Origin: Paenibacillus sp. 453mf
GTDB taxonomy: Bacteria > Bacillota > Bacilli > Paenibacillales > Paenibacillaceae
NCBI RefSeq assembly: GCF_900116105.1
Contig: NZ_FPAC01000001.1
Span: 858,862-922,861 of the forward strand
Direction: 5' to 3'
DNA length: 64,000 bases
Shown here: one piece after another, positions 54,829 through 63,257 of the stretch
How positions within the stretch are numbered: the stretch's first letter is position 1
Layout of the letters: every line of letters starts with the position of its first letter
Translations under genes and position numbers: made by a program
Notes under the pieces: model-generated
The model's input: only the letters and a program-made list of their open reading frames with translations
The model's database searches: none
Told to the model about the DNA's origin: nothing

Positions 54829-55347
54829 ATGAATGAAGCAGGACATAAGACGGAGAGAGTAGCCGTATACCCCGGGAGCTTCGACCCTGTTACATTGGGC
54901 CACCTGGATATTATTACGCGAGCCTCCAAACAATTTGATCGGCTAGTTGTGGCTGTGCTTAATAATAAGAGCAAGAATCCGCTGTTCACTGTGGAGGAAC
55001 GTGTTGAGCTGCTGCAGATGGTTACAGCGGACCTGCCGAATGTTGAAGTGGACAGCTTCCGTGATCTAACTGCCAATTATGTAAGGGTCAAGGGCGCACA
55101 GGTCATTATGCGTGGAATTCGTTCGGTTACTGATTTTGAATACGAGCTGCAGCTGGCATCACTTAACAAAAAGCTGAACAAGGATGCAGAAACGATCTTT
55201 ATGATGACCGATCCCAAATATTCGTATCTGAGCTCCAGTGTAGTGAAGGAGATTGCGAGCTTCGAAGGAGATGTCTCCGAGCTGGTACCTGCCGAGGTAG
55301 AGGATGCGCTCAAACGTAAGGTTATCGAGAAGAAGAATGGCGGGTAG
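54829..55347 (+). CDS. coaD: Phosphopantetheine adenylyltransferase
   Basis: 172 residues from ATG 54829, with AGGAGG 9 bases upstream inside the rsmD tail. Nucleotidyltransferase motif [18 protein letters not shown] (TxGH) and the [13 protein letters not shown] block (ISSTxVR-like) are conserved. It makes dephospho-CoA from 4'-phosphopantetheine and ATP, the fourth step of CoA synthesis. Its last 26 bases overlap the 3' end of the convergent ylbJ gene. Confidence 0.97.
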   Translation: MNEAGHKTERVAVYPGSFDPVTLGHLDIITRASKQFDRLVVAVLNNKSKNPLFTVEERVELLQMVTADLPNVEVDSFRDLTANYVRVKGAQVIMRGIRSVTDFEYELQLASLNKKLNKDAETIFMMTDPKYSYLSSSVVKEIASFEGDVSELVPAEVEDALKRKVIEKKNGG

Positions 55348-56536
55348 ACTGCCATTTGCCGATACACAAAGAGATGACGATTAGGGTTGCTAACAGTAAC
55401 ACATGGAACAGCCCTAAGGTACCTGCTGCTTGAAGACCTCCTGGAGAGAAATGGGCTTGCGTTAAAGGGTTTTGTTCGGTATTAAGAAAGACAGCTTTTG
55501 AATGATCGAGCCAGCTCTGTATTGGGGGCCACAGCAGCAGGACAAGTCCATAGGAAATACCTGCATGCAATATACGCCCTATTGTAAAAATATGCGTGTT
55601 TATTCCGTATGGAGCAAGCAGTGCAGTTGCCTGTAAATGTGAGCTGAGCCCTCCCCAGCCGATTGCGGCTGCAAGAAGTGCAAATCCGACCGCATGTGCG
55701 GTAATATCGAGTGAACGCATCGAATAAGCTCCAAGGTGAAGCTCAAAAAAAGAGGACCAGATCCATTCAGGAAGAAATGGCGTTACATATTTGCCCAGCA
55801 GCCGGATGAACACAGAGAAGATGATCATGTAGCCGCCGGTCATCATTAATACTTGAACCGCATGACTTACCGTATCTCCCAGTAATCTGCCAAAGCTTCT
55901 GCCATCCTTTTCTTTAGCCTTCATCATAGCTTCGAGTGCAGACACGGGTTCGGGCTGCTCTTTTAGCTCGCTTATTTTTGTTGTTTTTTTTGAGAAAAGG
56001 GTAACTCGTCCGAGCAAAATTCCTGCAATTATACCACTAATCCAGTGAATACATGCTAAAATATACCCGATGGCAGGCGCTTCATAGAAGGCTGCCCCAA
56101 TAACAACAAACAACGTCATGGGACTTGCAAAATGGGTAATGGAGGCAAGAATGGCAGCGTCTCTTCCCGTGACAAGCTTCTGCTGATACAGCCTGGCAGC
56201 TGTGTCTGCGCCTGATGGGAAGCCGCCGGTCATCCCTACAGCCAGACCAAGCCCTGTTACACCGGGTAGATTGAAGCCTTTACGCATTAAAGGTTCTAAC
56301 AGCACACCGAGTCCATGGGTGAACCCGAAGGCAGTCAGCATTTGCGACAGCATAATAAAGGGCAGGAGAGCGGGAAAGACCATCTTCCACCATATTTGAA
56401 GACCTTGCATCGAGGCGTCAAATGCTTCACTTGGAGAAGTGACAACCGCAGCCACGACCAGCAGGGCACTGATACCGAGAATCATCGTTTTTACATAAGA
56501 AGGAATGTCTTTTTTACTAGTCATTTCCGAATTCAA
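55322..56536 (-). CDS. ylbJ: Sporulation integral membrane protein YlbJ
   Basis: 404 residues, TTG 56536 with GGGTGA upstream (ATG 56524 is an alternative). Eight to ten membrane helices; blocks [39 protein letters not shown] and [15 protein letters not shown] are typical of YlbJ/SpoVV, the mother-cell membrane protein needed for spore cortex formation and dipicolinate uptake across the outer forespore membrane. It is convergent with and overlaps coaD. Its presence supports a spore-forming host. Confidence 0.94.
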   Translation of the reverse strand: MNSEMTSKKDIPSYVKTMILGISALLVVAAVVTSPSEAFDASMQGLQIWWKMVFPALLPFIMLSQMLTAFGFTHGLGVLLEPLMRKGFNLPGVTGLGLAVGMTGGFPSGADTAARLYQQKLVTGRDAAILASITHFASPMTLFVVIGAAFYEAPAIGYILACIHWISGIIAGILLGRVTLFSKKTTKISELKEQPEPVSALEAMMKAKEKDGRSFGRLLGDTVSHAVQVLMMTGGYMIIFSVFIRLLGKYVTPFLPEWIWSSFFELHLGAYSMRSLDITAHAVGFALLAAAIGWGGLSSHLQATALLAPYGINTHIFTIGRILHAGISYGLVLLLWPPIQSWLDHSKAVFLNTEQNPLTQAHFSPGGLQAAGTLGLFHVLLLATLIVISLCIGKWQSTRHSSSR

Positions 56537-56702
56537 TGGATCTTCACCCCGATCAATAACTTAGATGGCTGACGAAATGGTAAACAAATTGCTGGTATAG
56601 AAGAAAGATAGAATGATATCAGAATCAGCCTGTACATATGCATTTATATGTGATCAGAAGGGAAAGAAGAACAAGCAGTCAAGTAGGGGAGGAGGGCAGC
56701 GA

Positions 56703-57749
56703 TTGAGTAATATCACCAAGAGAAGCGGGTTTCGCACCGCAGTATATATTTTAAGTTTGGCTGTCGTTGTGTATGTGCTCGTGTATATGCCGACACCTTA
56801 TATTGTCACTCAGCCGGGAACGGCGGAATCGGTTAAACCGATGGTAGCTGTGAAGAACGGTGATGAAGAGGAAGAGGGCAAGTTTCTGATGACCACCGTA
56901 TCGGCCAGCTATGCGAACCTCTCGCTGCTGTTTATTTCAGCATTTAATGAACATGCACAGATCGGCAAGAAGGAAGAGCGACTTGCTGGCAGAACACAGG
57001 AGGAATATTCGGCAGAGCAAGTGTGGTTTATGAGTGATTCGCAGTCAGCTGCGATGGAAGCCGCTTATGAACAGGCTGGCATCGCATATGATATTGTCCC
57101 GGAATATATCTTTGTACTTGGTCTATCGAAGGATTCGCTTCCCGAAGGAGATATTAAGCCCCAGGATAAAATTTTGTCGATTAACGGAGTTCCTACTCCC
57201 GACAATACGGTACTGGCCCAGCAGCTTGAGAACAAGCAGGTAGGGGATAAGGTTGAGGTTCAGCTGGACCGTAAGGGAGAGACCATTACAAGAGAACTGC
57301 AGCTTGTTGCCATCAAGGACACTGAAACGGGTGAGACAAGGGCCGGACTCGGCGTAATGATCGGCACCCTACAAACGGTGAAGCCCAAGGACTCTGCACA
57401 TCAAATTACATTTACCAATACGGAAATCGGCGGACCTTCAGCAGGCCTGATGTTCACGCTGGAAATATACAATCAGCTGACCCCTGGAGATTTGACTAAA
57501 GGCCATATTATCGCAGGTACAGGAACCATTGATAAAGAAGGAACTGTCGGGCCGATCGGTGGGGTCGTACACAAGATCGTCGCTGCAGATCGGGAGGAGG
57601 CCGAGGTCTTCTTCGTTCCAGAGGCGAATTATGATGAAGCGAAGAAGAAGGCCGAATCCATCAAGACGGACATGGAGCTTGTCCCAGTGAAAACTGCCGA
57701 CGATGCGCTGGATTACATCGAGAAGCTAAGGGTGAAAACCGAGGTTTAG
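56703..57749 (+). CDS. SepM-type PDZ / Lon-like membrane protease (YlbL)
   Basis: 348 residues from TTG 56703; AGGAGGG is 6 bases upstream, so the longer ATG 56613 frame is rejected. One N-terminal membrane helix, a PDZ domain (VLGLSKDSLPEGDIKPQDKILSINGVPTPD) and a Lon-type serine protease domain with Ser246 (GGPSAGLMF) and Lys291 (GGVVHKIVA). YlbL processes cell surface or division-inhibitor proteins. It is usually adjacent to coaD-ylbJ, as here. Confidence 0.95.
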   Translation: MSNITKRSGFRTAVYILSLAVVVYVLVYMPTPYIVTQPGTAESVKPMVAVKNGDEEEEGKFLMTTVSASYANLSLLFISAFNEHAQIGKKEERLAGRTQEEYSAEQVWFMSDSQSAAMEAAYEQAGIAYDIVPEYIFVLGLSKDSLPEGDIKPQDKILSINGVPTPDNTVLAQQLENKQVGDKVEVQLDRKGETITRELQLVAIKDTETGETRAGLGVMIGTLQTVKPKDSAHQITFTNTEIGGPSAGLMFTLEIYNQLTPGDLTKGHIIAGTGTIDKEGTVGPIGGVVHKIVAADREEAEVFFVPEANYDEAKKKAESIKTDMELVPVKTADDALDYIEKLRVKTEV

Positions 57750-57797
57750 TGAATATTTAATGTAACGAATATAGATGAGTGCTGCAAATGAATAAAG

Positions 57798-57839
57798 CCA
57801 ATCGAACCCGCCTGATTAACGTCAAGCGGGTTCGATTGG
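57798..57839. terminator. Bidirectional terminator between sepM-like gene and tmcAL
   Basis: CCAATCGAACCCGC (57798-57811) is exactly complementary to 57826-57839; 14-base loop. The minus strand continues with CTTTATT, the plus strand with TTG. Confidence 0.88.
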
Positions 57840-57886
57840 TTGTGGCGGCGAATTGTACTGGATGAAAGGCTGAGACCTGACGAAGA

Positions 57887-59122
57887 CTAGATCCGAACAG
57901 GGGATTGATAGTAGTCTCTATACATGAATTGCGTGTCAGCAGCAGCACCCATCCCGAGGGCATATAGAGCAGACGCCTGAATATCTCTGGTCAGCTGAGG
58001 GTGGCTGAAGGATGAAGGCTTGATAATGACCGGCAGAGTTGCTTTTTTCTTCATTTCCTTGAGCAGGGCTTGTCCTCTGTTATTGAAACCAAGAACTCGA
58101 ATATAATGCGGTCCCTCGGCCAGTACAGAGGGCATCAATTCCTCTTTGTTATGATGAAGCAGAATATGAATCAGCATTCGTTGGAGCTTGGTCCGTGTAT
58201 AACGTTTTGTTTTTAACGCTTCAAGGAGAGAATCGACTGACAGCTCCGTGAGCTTGGGAAGCTGATTTAATATGCGGTGCTCAAGCCCTTCGGTCACCTC
58301 GGCATATTGGGCCAGCTCTGCTGCGTCTGTGGTCACCAGCTGGGCAAGCAAGATGTCTCTGAAGCGCTCCAGGTGAACCGGAGCGCGTCCTTCCTGCCAT
58401 TCGCGCTGCAGAATGGCAAGTGTAGCTGCCGGCACATAAGGCGCCGCAGCCTCGGGTCCTGCGCCGAGGAGCAGCCGGCGGATGGCCGTTGCGCTCGCGA
58501 TGCTGCCGGGACCTGGCAGCATATCGTGATATCCGGCGCCGGTCCGCTGCGCCGTGAAGGGCAGGATCGCGCTGCCCAGCCGTTTCAGCGCGATCATATA
58601 ATGCAGCCCAAGTGTATTGTTGGGCTGCTTGAGCAGTGCCAGGGCCCCGGCTACGTCTCCGCCGGGGGCCAGCTCAGCCGCAGCTGCTGCGTAGGCTGCG
58701 GGGTAGCTTGCGCCTTGTTGCAGCTGCTGCTGGATGCCCGCAGAGAGCGCCTTCGGCTCGCTCGCTAGGAGATCTGCCAACGCAGCAAGCGGCGCAAGCT
58801 CTCCGGATTCGCTGCCGAAGCACAGCGAATCGACAATCCCTGTATGGTGCAGTGTTGCCACAGCACCATGGGCAAACCACTCTGCCGGTCCTACTGCATA
58901 AGAGACCGGCAGCTCAAGCACGAGATCGACGCCCATGGCGAGCGCCATCTCGGCCCGGGCCCATTTGCTCAGCATCGCAGGCTCGCCTCGCTGCAGAAAA
59001 TGACCGCTCATCACAGCGACGCTGGTATCTGCCTCTGTAATTATTTTAGAAGCTTCAAGATGATATACATGTCCGTTATGCATCGGATTATATTCAACGA
59101 TCAGGCCCACGGTTCTACTCAT
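57887..59122 (-). CDS. tmcAL: tRNA(Met) cytidine acetate ligase (YlbM)
   Basis: 411 residues from ATG 59122, with GGGAG 13 bases upstream; GTG 59134 is an alternative. The nucleotidyltransferase-like motif GLIVEYNPMHNGHVYHL and VMSGHFLQRGEPAMLSKWARAEMAL are the family signature. It acetylates the wobble cytidine of elongator tRNA-Met using acetate and ATP. Bases 58441-58800 are about 68 percent GC by hand count, unlike the flanks, and encode an Ala/Leu-rich stretch (AAYAAAAAELAPGGDVAGAL). Confidence 0.95.
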   Translation of the reverse strand: MSRTVGLIVEYNPMHNGHVYHLEASKIITEADTSVAVMSGHFLQRGEPAMLSKWARAEMALAMGVDLVLELPVSYAVGPAEWFAHGAVATLHHTGIVDSLCFGSESGELAPLAALADLLASEPKALSAGIQQQLQQGASYPAAYAAAAAELAPGGDVAGALALLKQPNNTLGLHYMIALKRLGSAILPFTAQRTGAGYHDMLPGPGSIASATAIRRLLLGAGPEAAAPYVPAATLAILQREWQEGRAPVHLERFRDILLAQLVTTDAAELAQYAEVTEGLEHRILNQLPKLTELSVDSLLEALKTKRYTRTKLQRMLIHILLHHNKEELMPSVLAEGPHYIRVLGFNNRGQALLKEMKKKATLPVIIKPSSFSHPQLTRDIQASALYALGMGAAADTQFMYRDYYQSPVRI

Positions 59123-59289
59123 AATATAATTCACACTCCCTGTTGCATTCAGTAAGGCATATCTGATAGGTTTATAGAGTCCATTATATCCAAGTTGCAG
59201 CAGGTCTGATGAATGAATTACACAATTTGTTCCTGATGATGTGCATGTTGCCTGGATAACTGGATATACAGGGTGTAAAGTTTAAAGTG

Positions 59290-59319
59290 TTGACAAACCT
59301 CTTTCAAAATCGGTATAAT
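59290..59319 (+). promoter_or_regulatory. Consensus sigma-A promoter of DUF177-rpmF
   Basis: TTGACA at 59290-59295, 18-base spacer, TATAAT at 59314-59319; both hexamers are perfect. Start about 59326, leader about 90 bases. Confidence 0.9.
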
Positions 59320-59417
59320 GATTTTTGTTTGTTAGACTGTTTTTCAACATAACTAGCGCTGTATTTGAAGCATACTACAAATGTTGTTAAAATGGTTTAT
59401 CGTCTGGAGTGATGAAC

Positions 59418-59924
59418 GTGGAAATGTCATTTCGCAAGATGGCCTCGGCTGCTGGACCGATGAAGCTTACAGAGTCGCTGGATATCAGCCATCTAATTCG
59501 AAACAACAATGAAATCACAGCCGTATCCCCGATGCAGGTGGATCTCACAATTACTGCATTGCCGGAAGGCGTGGTAGATGTTCAAGGAACGTTATCAGCC
59601 GAAGCAGATATGCTCTGCTCTCGTTGTCTAGGAAATGTCCATGAGCATTTAAATATGAAATTCGCCGAGCAGTTCAAGCAAGGAACAGAGCCGGAGGAAG
59701 TTGAAGAAGAGGACGATACCTTGTACATGGAAGAGGATACCGTGAATCTGGTTCCTTTTCTGGAGGAGTACTTCCTGCTTCATCTTCCGTTTGCCCCGCT
59801 GTGCAAATCGGATTGCAAAGGGCTGTGCCCAAGCTGTGGAACCGACTTGAACGAGAGCAGCTGCGATTGTGACAATACGCCAATCGATCCGCGGCTTGCT
59901 GGGCTTAAGGATTTCTTTAAATAA
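59418..59924 (+). CDS. YceD/DUF177 family protein (YlbN)
   Basis: 168 residues. GTG 59418 has GGAG 8 bases upstream; nearby GTG 59409, ATG 59412 and ATG 59424 are in the same frame. The family marker CSRCLGNVHEHL and a second cysteine cluster, CKSDCKGLCPSCGTDLNESSCDC, probably bind zinc. In many bacteria it is coupled to rpmF; in plants and E. coli related proteins act in 23S rRNA maturation. It lies 54 bases before rpmF. Confidence 0.92.
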   Translation: MEMSFRKMASAAGPMKLTESLDISHLIRNNNEITAVSPMQVDLTITALPEGVVDVQGTLSAEADMLCSRCLGNVHEHLNMKFAEQFKQGTEPEEVEEEDDTLYMEEDTVNLVPFLEEYFLLHLPFAPLCKSDCKGLCPSCGTDLNESSCDCDNTPIDPRLAGLKDFFK

Positions 59925-59978
59925 GAACAAGATTATTTCTTTTTCTTAAGGTTTGACTTTGATAAGGAGGTGGGAATT

Positions 59979-60152
59979 GTGGCAGTACCTCAACGGAGAA
60001 CATCCAAAACTCGTCGTGACAAACGTCGTACTCACTTTAAATTGGCTGTGCCAGGCATGGTGAAATGTGAACAATGCGGAGAATTGAAGCTTGCTCATCA
60101 CGTATGCAAAGTGTGCGGAACGTACAAATCTAGAGAGATCATCTCTCAATAA
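59979..60152 (+). CDS. rpmF: 50S ribosomal protein L32
   Basis: 57 residues from GTG 59979, giving [29 protein letters not shown] is 6-7 bases upstream. The zinc ribbon is intact ([18 protein letters not shown]), so this is the C+ zinc-binding form of L32. It is cotranscribed with DUF177 and followed by a terminator. Confidence 0.97.
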   Translation: MAVPQRRTSKTRRDKRRTHFKLAVPGMVKCEQCGELKLAHHVCKVCGTYKSREIISQ

Positions 60153-60168
60153 TATTTTTGCTCAAAAG

Positions 60169-60208
60169 TAGCGCTTCATCTATAGCGGATGAAGTGCTAT
60201 TTTTTTTG
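60169..60208 (+). terminator. Terminator of rpmF
   Basis: TAGCGCTTCATC (60169-60180) pairs with GATGAAGTGCTA (60188-60199, one wobble), followed by a run of eight T. Confidence 0.93.
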
Positions 60209-60249
60209 CGAAAAAGTAGCGGCCCCTTTCTTTTTGGTTCTACATGTTT

Positions 60250-60277
60250 TATACTAAGCATTAGTACCTGGTTCTAA
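60250..60277 (+). promoter_or_regulatory. -10 element and FapR operator of the lipid operon
   Basis: TATACT (60250-60255) could be a -10; immediately downstream is TTAGTACCTGGTTCTAA (60261-60277), which closely resembles the FapR operator known from Bacillus and Staphylococcus lipid genes. Position over the start site fits repression relieved by malonyl-CoA. The -35 is weak. Confidence 0.75.
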
Positions 60278-60305
60278 CCGGTGTTTCTTTTTTTATTTAA
60301 TCCAT

Positions 60306-60401
60306 ATTTGAATCAATTTCATAAATCATTAAACAGGTAAATTTGGAACTATATATACCCTTGATATAAGCAGCTAAAGGTATTATGAAATTGATTCATT
60401 T
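60306..60401. repeat. 16-bp inverted repeat in the fapR leader
   Basis: TGAATCAATTTCATAA (60309-60324) is exactly repeated in inverse at 60383-60398, 58 bases apart. Each arm is a TTATGAAATTGATTCA element related to the palindrome at 38225-38243. It can form a stem-loop in the leader or act as paired protein sites. Confidence 0.6.
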
Positions 60402-60592
60402 TTATAAAGTTTGCGTACATACGAACACAGATGGGTGATGAACAATTCAGTCGCTCAATGACTACCTGAGATAGTTATATTAAGAATTGTCCACCTCACG
60501 AGGTAAAGAGCTGTACGCTGGTGTCATATAGATTGGACTTGAATCTTGAATATAAATTAATGGGTCTTTGAAGTCACATAAGCGGGGGGTGC

Positions 60593-61204
60593 TTGATCAT
60601 AGAACGAATACCGAAGCGACAACGACAGCAGCAGTTAACTCAAATGATTGAGGATAACCCTTTTATCACCGACCAAGAGCTGACAAGATTACTTAAGGTG
60701 AGCATTCAGACGATTCGACTGGATCGGATGGAGCTCGGCATACCTGAACTTCGTGAGCGGATGAAGCTGATGGCTGAGAGATCGTATGATCAAGTGCGCT
60801 CATTGCCTTTGCATGAAATCATCGGGGATATTGTTGACCTTCAGCTGGATAAGAGCGGTATTTCCATTTTTGAGATTAGAGAAGAGCATGTATTTTCAAG
60901 AACAGGAATAGCACGTGGACATTATGTATTTGCACAAGCCAATTCACTTGCTGTTGCTGTCATTAACGATGAGATTGCGCTGACCGCTTCTGCGGACATC
61001 CGGTTTGTAAGACCGGTGCATCTAGGAGAGAAGTGCATTGCGAAGGCATATGTGCGTTCCACTCCCGAGCAGAAGGGCAAAGCCAAGGTAGAAGTGTTTG
61101 CATATGTCGGTGAGGAAATGGTGTTTCAAGGAAACTTCGTCATTTACCGATCCGCCGGGCAAGATAGTGACGAAGGGGGAGTTCATCATGAAGATCGTCA
61201 TTGA
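60593..61204 (+). CDS. fapR: Transcription factor FapR
   Basis: 203 residues starting at TTG 60593 with GGGGGGT just upstream. The N-terminal HTH (FITDQELTRLLKVSIQTIRLDRMELGIPELRERMK) and C-terminal hotdog ligand domain (FSRTGIARGHYVFAQANSLAVAVI, RPVHLGEKCIAKAYV) match FapR. It represses fatty acid and phospholipid genes and is released by malonyl-CoA. It overlaps plsX by 17 bases and probably autoregulates through the upstream operator. Confidence 0.96.
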   Translation: MIIERIPKRQRQQQLTQMIEDNPFITDQELTRLLKVSIQTIRLDRMELGIPELRERMKLMAERSYDQVRSLPLHEIIGDIVDLQLDKSGISIFEIREEHVFSRTGIARGHYVFAQANSLAVAVINDEIALTASADIRFVRPVHLGEKCIAKAYVRSTPEQKGKAKVEVFAYVGEEMVFQGNFVIYRSAGQDSDEGGVHHEDRH

Positions 61205-62183
61205 TGCAATGGGAGGCGATCATGCACCGGAAGCGACGGTCCAAGGTGCAGTGCTTGCTGCAAAAGAATGGAACGATACGGAGATCGTACTTGTCGGCGA
61301 TGAAGCCAAGATTAATCCTTTGCTGGGCGCAGATCGTCCATCGGGTATAACCGTAATTCATGCTTCAGAGGTCATTGGTTCAAATGATGAGCCGGTGAAG
61401 GCGGTTCGGCGGAAGAAGGATGCATCTATGGTTGTTGCGGGGCGTATGCTTCGCGAAGGACAAGCGGATGCCATGATCTCTGCCGGCAATACGGGAGCGC
61501 TCATGACGACAGGACTCCTTGTCGTTGGCAGAATGGAAGGCATCGAGCGTCCGGCTCTGGCCCCGATGATTCCTACGATCGATGATCGTGGAATGCTTGC
61601 TCTGGATCTCGGCGCCAACATGGATGCCAAGCCTGAGCATCTGGCTCAGTATGCACTTATGGGAAGCTTGTATCGGCAGAAGGTGCATGGAATTGATAAG
61701 CCAAGAGTAGGACTCTTAAATGTAGGTACTGAAGAAGGCAAAGGAAATGAGCTCACCAAGCATACTTTTCCGCTACTGAAAGAGCTGCCTATTCATTTTG
61801 TTGGCAATGTTGAATCAAGAGAAGTGCTGATGGGCGGATGTGATGTACTGGTATGTGACGGATTTGCCGGCAATATCATGCTGAAGACGCTTGAAGGCAC
61901 GGCTGCGGGCATTTTTTCTTTGTTAAAAGAGCAGTTCTCCTCGTCGCTTAAGAGCAAGCTGGCAGCTGCAATGCTGATGCCGGAGCTGCGTGCGCTCAAG
62001 GGCAAGCTTGATTATAAGGAGCATGGAGGTGCACCGCTGCTTGGCCTTAGTCGTCTAGTCGTGAAGAGCCATGGCTCTGCCGATGCGAATGCAATTAAAA
62101 ATGCGGTGCGTCAGGCAAGGCTTGCCATCTCCAACCAGTTGGTTGAAAGTATATCTAAGGAAATTAGCGGGAGAGTTGAGTGA
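61188..62183 (+). CDS. plsX: Phosphate acyltransferase PlsX
   Basis: 331 residues from ATG 61188, with GGGGGAG 6 bases upstream inside fapR. KIVIDAMGGDHAPEATVQGA, MISAGNTGALM and DGFAGNIMLKTLEGTA are the family signature. It converts acyl-ACP to acyl-phosphate for PlsY in phosphatidate synthesis, at the membrane surface. One base separates it from fabH. Confidence 0.97.
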   Translation: MKIVIDAMGGDHAPEATVQGAVLAAKEWNDTEIVLVGDEAKINPLLGADRPSGITVIHASEVIGSNDEPVKAVRRKKDASMVVAGRMLREGQADAMISAGNTGALMTTGLLVVGRMEGIERPALAPMIPTIDDRGMLALDLGANMDAKPEHLAQYALMGSLYRQKVHGIDKPRVGLLNVGTEEGKGNELTKHTFPLLKELPIHFVGNVESREVLMGGCDVLVCDGFAGNIMLKTLEGTAAGIFSLLKEQFSSSLKSKLAAAMLMPELRALKGKLDYKEHGGAPLLGLSRLVVKSHGSADANAIKNAVRQARLAISNQLVESISKEISGRVE

Positions 62184-62184
62184 C

Positions 62185-63180
62185 ATGAAGAATACACATT
62201 TGCGTCCAGTCGGTGTCATTGGGACAGGGAAATACGTACCGGAACAGATTCTGACGAATCATGATATGGAAAAAATGATGGAAACCAGTGACGAGTGGAT
62301 TGTCTCCCGTACGGGTATTCGCGAACGTCATATTGCGGCCCCTGAAGAAGCGACCTCGGATCTTGCATACGAAGCTGCCAAAGCGGCTGCTGCATCTGCA
62401 GGAATTTCACCAAGCGATATTGAGTTGATCATTGTTGCTACTATAACTCCGGATAGTGCGTTTCCATCAACGGCATGCATTTTACAGGATAAGCTGGGAG
62501 CCAAGGGTGCTGCTGCGTTCGATTTGTCTGCAGCCTGCTCCGGCTTTGTATACGGTCTGGCTACGGCAACAAGCTTTATTCAAACAGGAATGTATAATAA
62601 CGCGCTTGTGATTGGTGTAGACTGCTTGTCTCGCATTACGGATTATACAGATCGAAATACGGCTGTTCTGTTTGGAGACGGAGCAGGCGCCGTCATCTTG
62701 GGAGAGGTTCCTGAAGGTCGTGGATTCAAATCCTTTGATCTGGGTGCAGAAGGTGCCGGCGGGCCGCTTCTTAACATCCAAGCAGGAGGTTCGAGACTGC
62801 CTGCATCTGAGACTACACTAGCTAACAAACAGCACTACATTTATATGAACGGTCGAGAAGTATTTAAATTTGCAGTGCGAGTAATGGGAACCGCAACGAT
62901 TGATGTTCTGGAAAAAGCAGGTTTAACCAAAGAAGATGTCGACTTGTTCATTCCGCATCAAGCCAATATTCGTATTATTCAGTCTGCTATGCAGCGTCTT
63001 GAGCTTCCTGAAGATAAAGTCGTCATTAATGTTGATAAATACGCGAATACTTCCGCCGCCTCGATTCCATTAGCATTGGTGGAAGCTGCTGAAGAGGGCC
63101 GGATGAAGGCAGGAGACACCATTCTAATGGTCGGATTCGGCGGCGGACTCACTTGGGGAGCCTCTGTGCTGGTGTGGTAA
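62185..63180 (+). CDS. fabH: 3-oxoacyl-ACP synthase III (KAS III)
   Basis: 331 residues from ATG 62185; GGGAG is 11 bases upstream. The catalytic Cys118 lies in DLSAACSGFVYGL, the histidine in FIPHQANIRII and the asparagine in NVDKYANTSAASIP. It starts fatty acid synthesis by condensing acyl-CoA with malonyl-ACP; branched starters would be expected for this type of host. It is followed 77 bases later by fabD. Confidence 0.97.
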   Translation: MKNTHLRPVGVIGTGKYVPEQILTNHDMEKMMETSDEWIVSRTGIRERHIAAPEEATSDLAYEAAKAAAASAGISPSDIELIIVATITPDSAFPSTACILQDKLGAKGAAAFDLSAACSGFVYGLATATSFIQTGMYNNALVIGVDCLSRITDYTDRNTAVLFGDGAGAVILGEVPEGRGFKSFDLGAEGAGGPLLNIQAGGSRLPASETTLANKQHYIYMNGREVFKFAVRVMGTATIDVLEKAGLTKEDVDLFIPHQANIRIIQSAMQRLELPEDKVVINVDKYANTSAASIPLALVEAAEEGRMKAGDTILMVGFGGGLTWGASVLVW

Positions 63181-63257
63181 TAGCTTGCCATGCACACATT
63201 TCGTGGTGCCTCACTGCAAGTTTTTCACTTTAGATCGTAAAAAGGAGCAATGAATAG

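Larger units (their letters stand above)
60153..60592 (+). other. Long intergenic region before fapR
   Basis: 440 bases. It holds the rpmF terminator, a -10 element with FapR operator (60250-60277), a 16-bp inverted repeat (60309-60398) and about 190 bases of unexplained leader up to the fapR start. No ORF with a convincing ribosome site was seen. Confidence 0.7.

Noticed and set aside
58277..59155. Several long plus-strand ORFs inside tmcAL
   Set aside because: They are long only because of the GC-rich codons of tmcAL on the opposite strand; arginine-rich nonsense composition.
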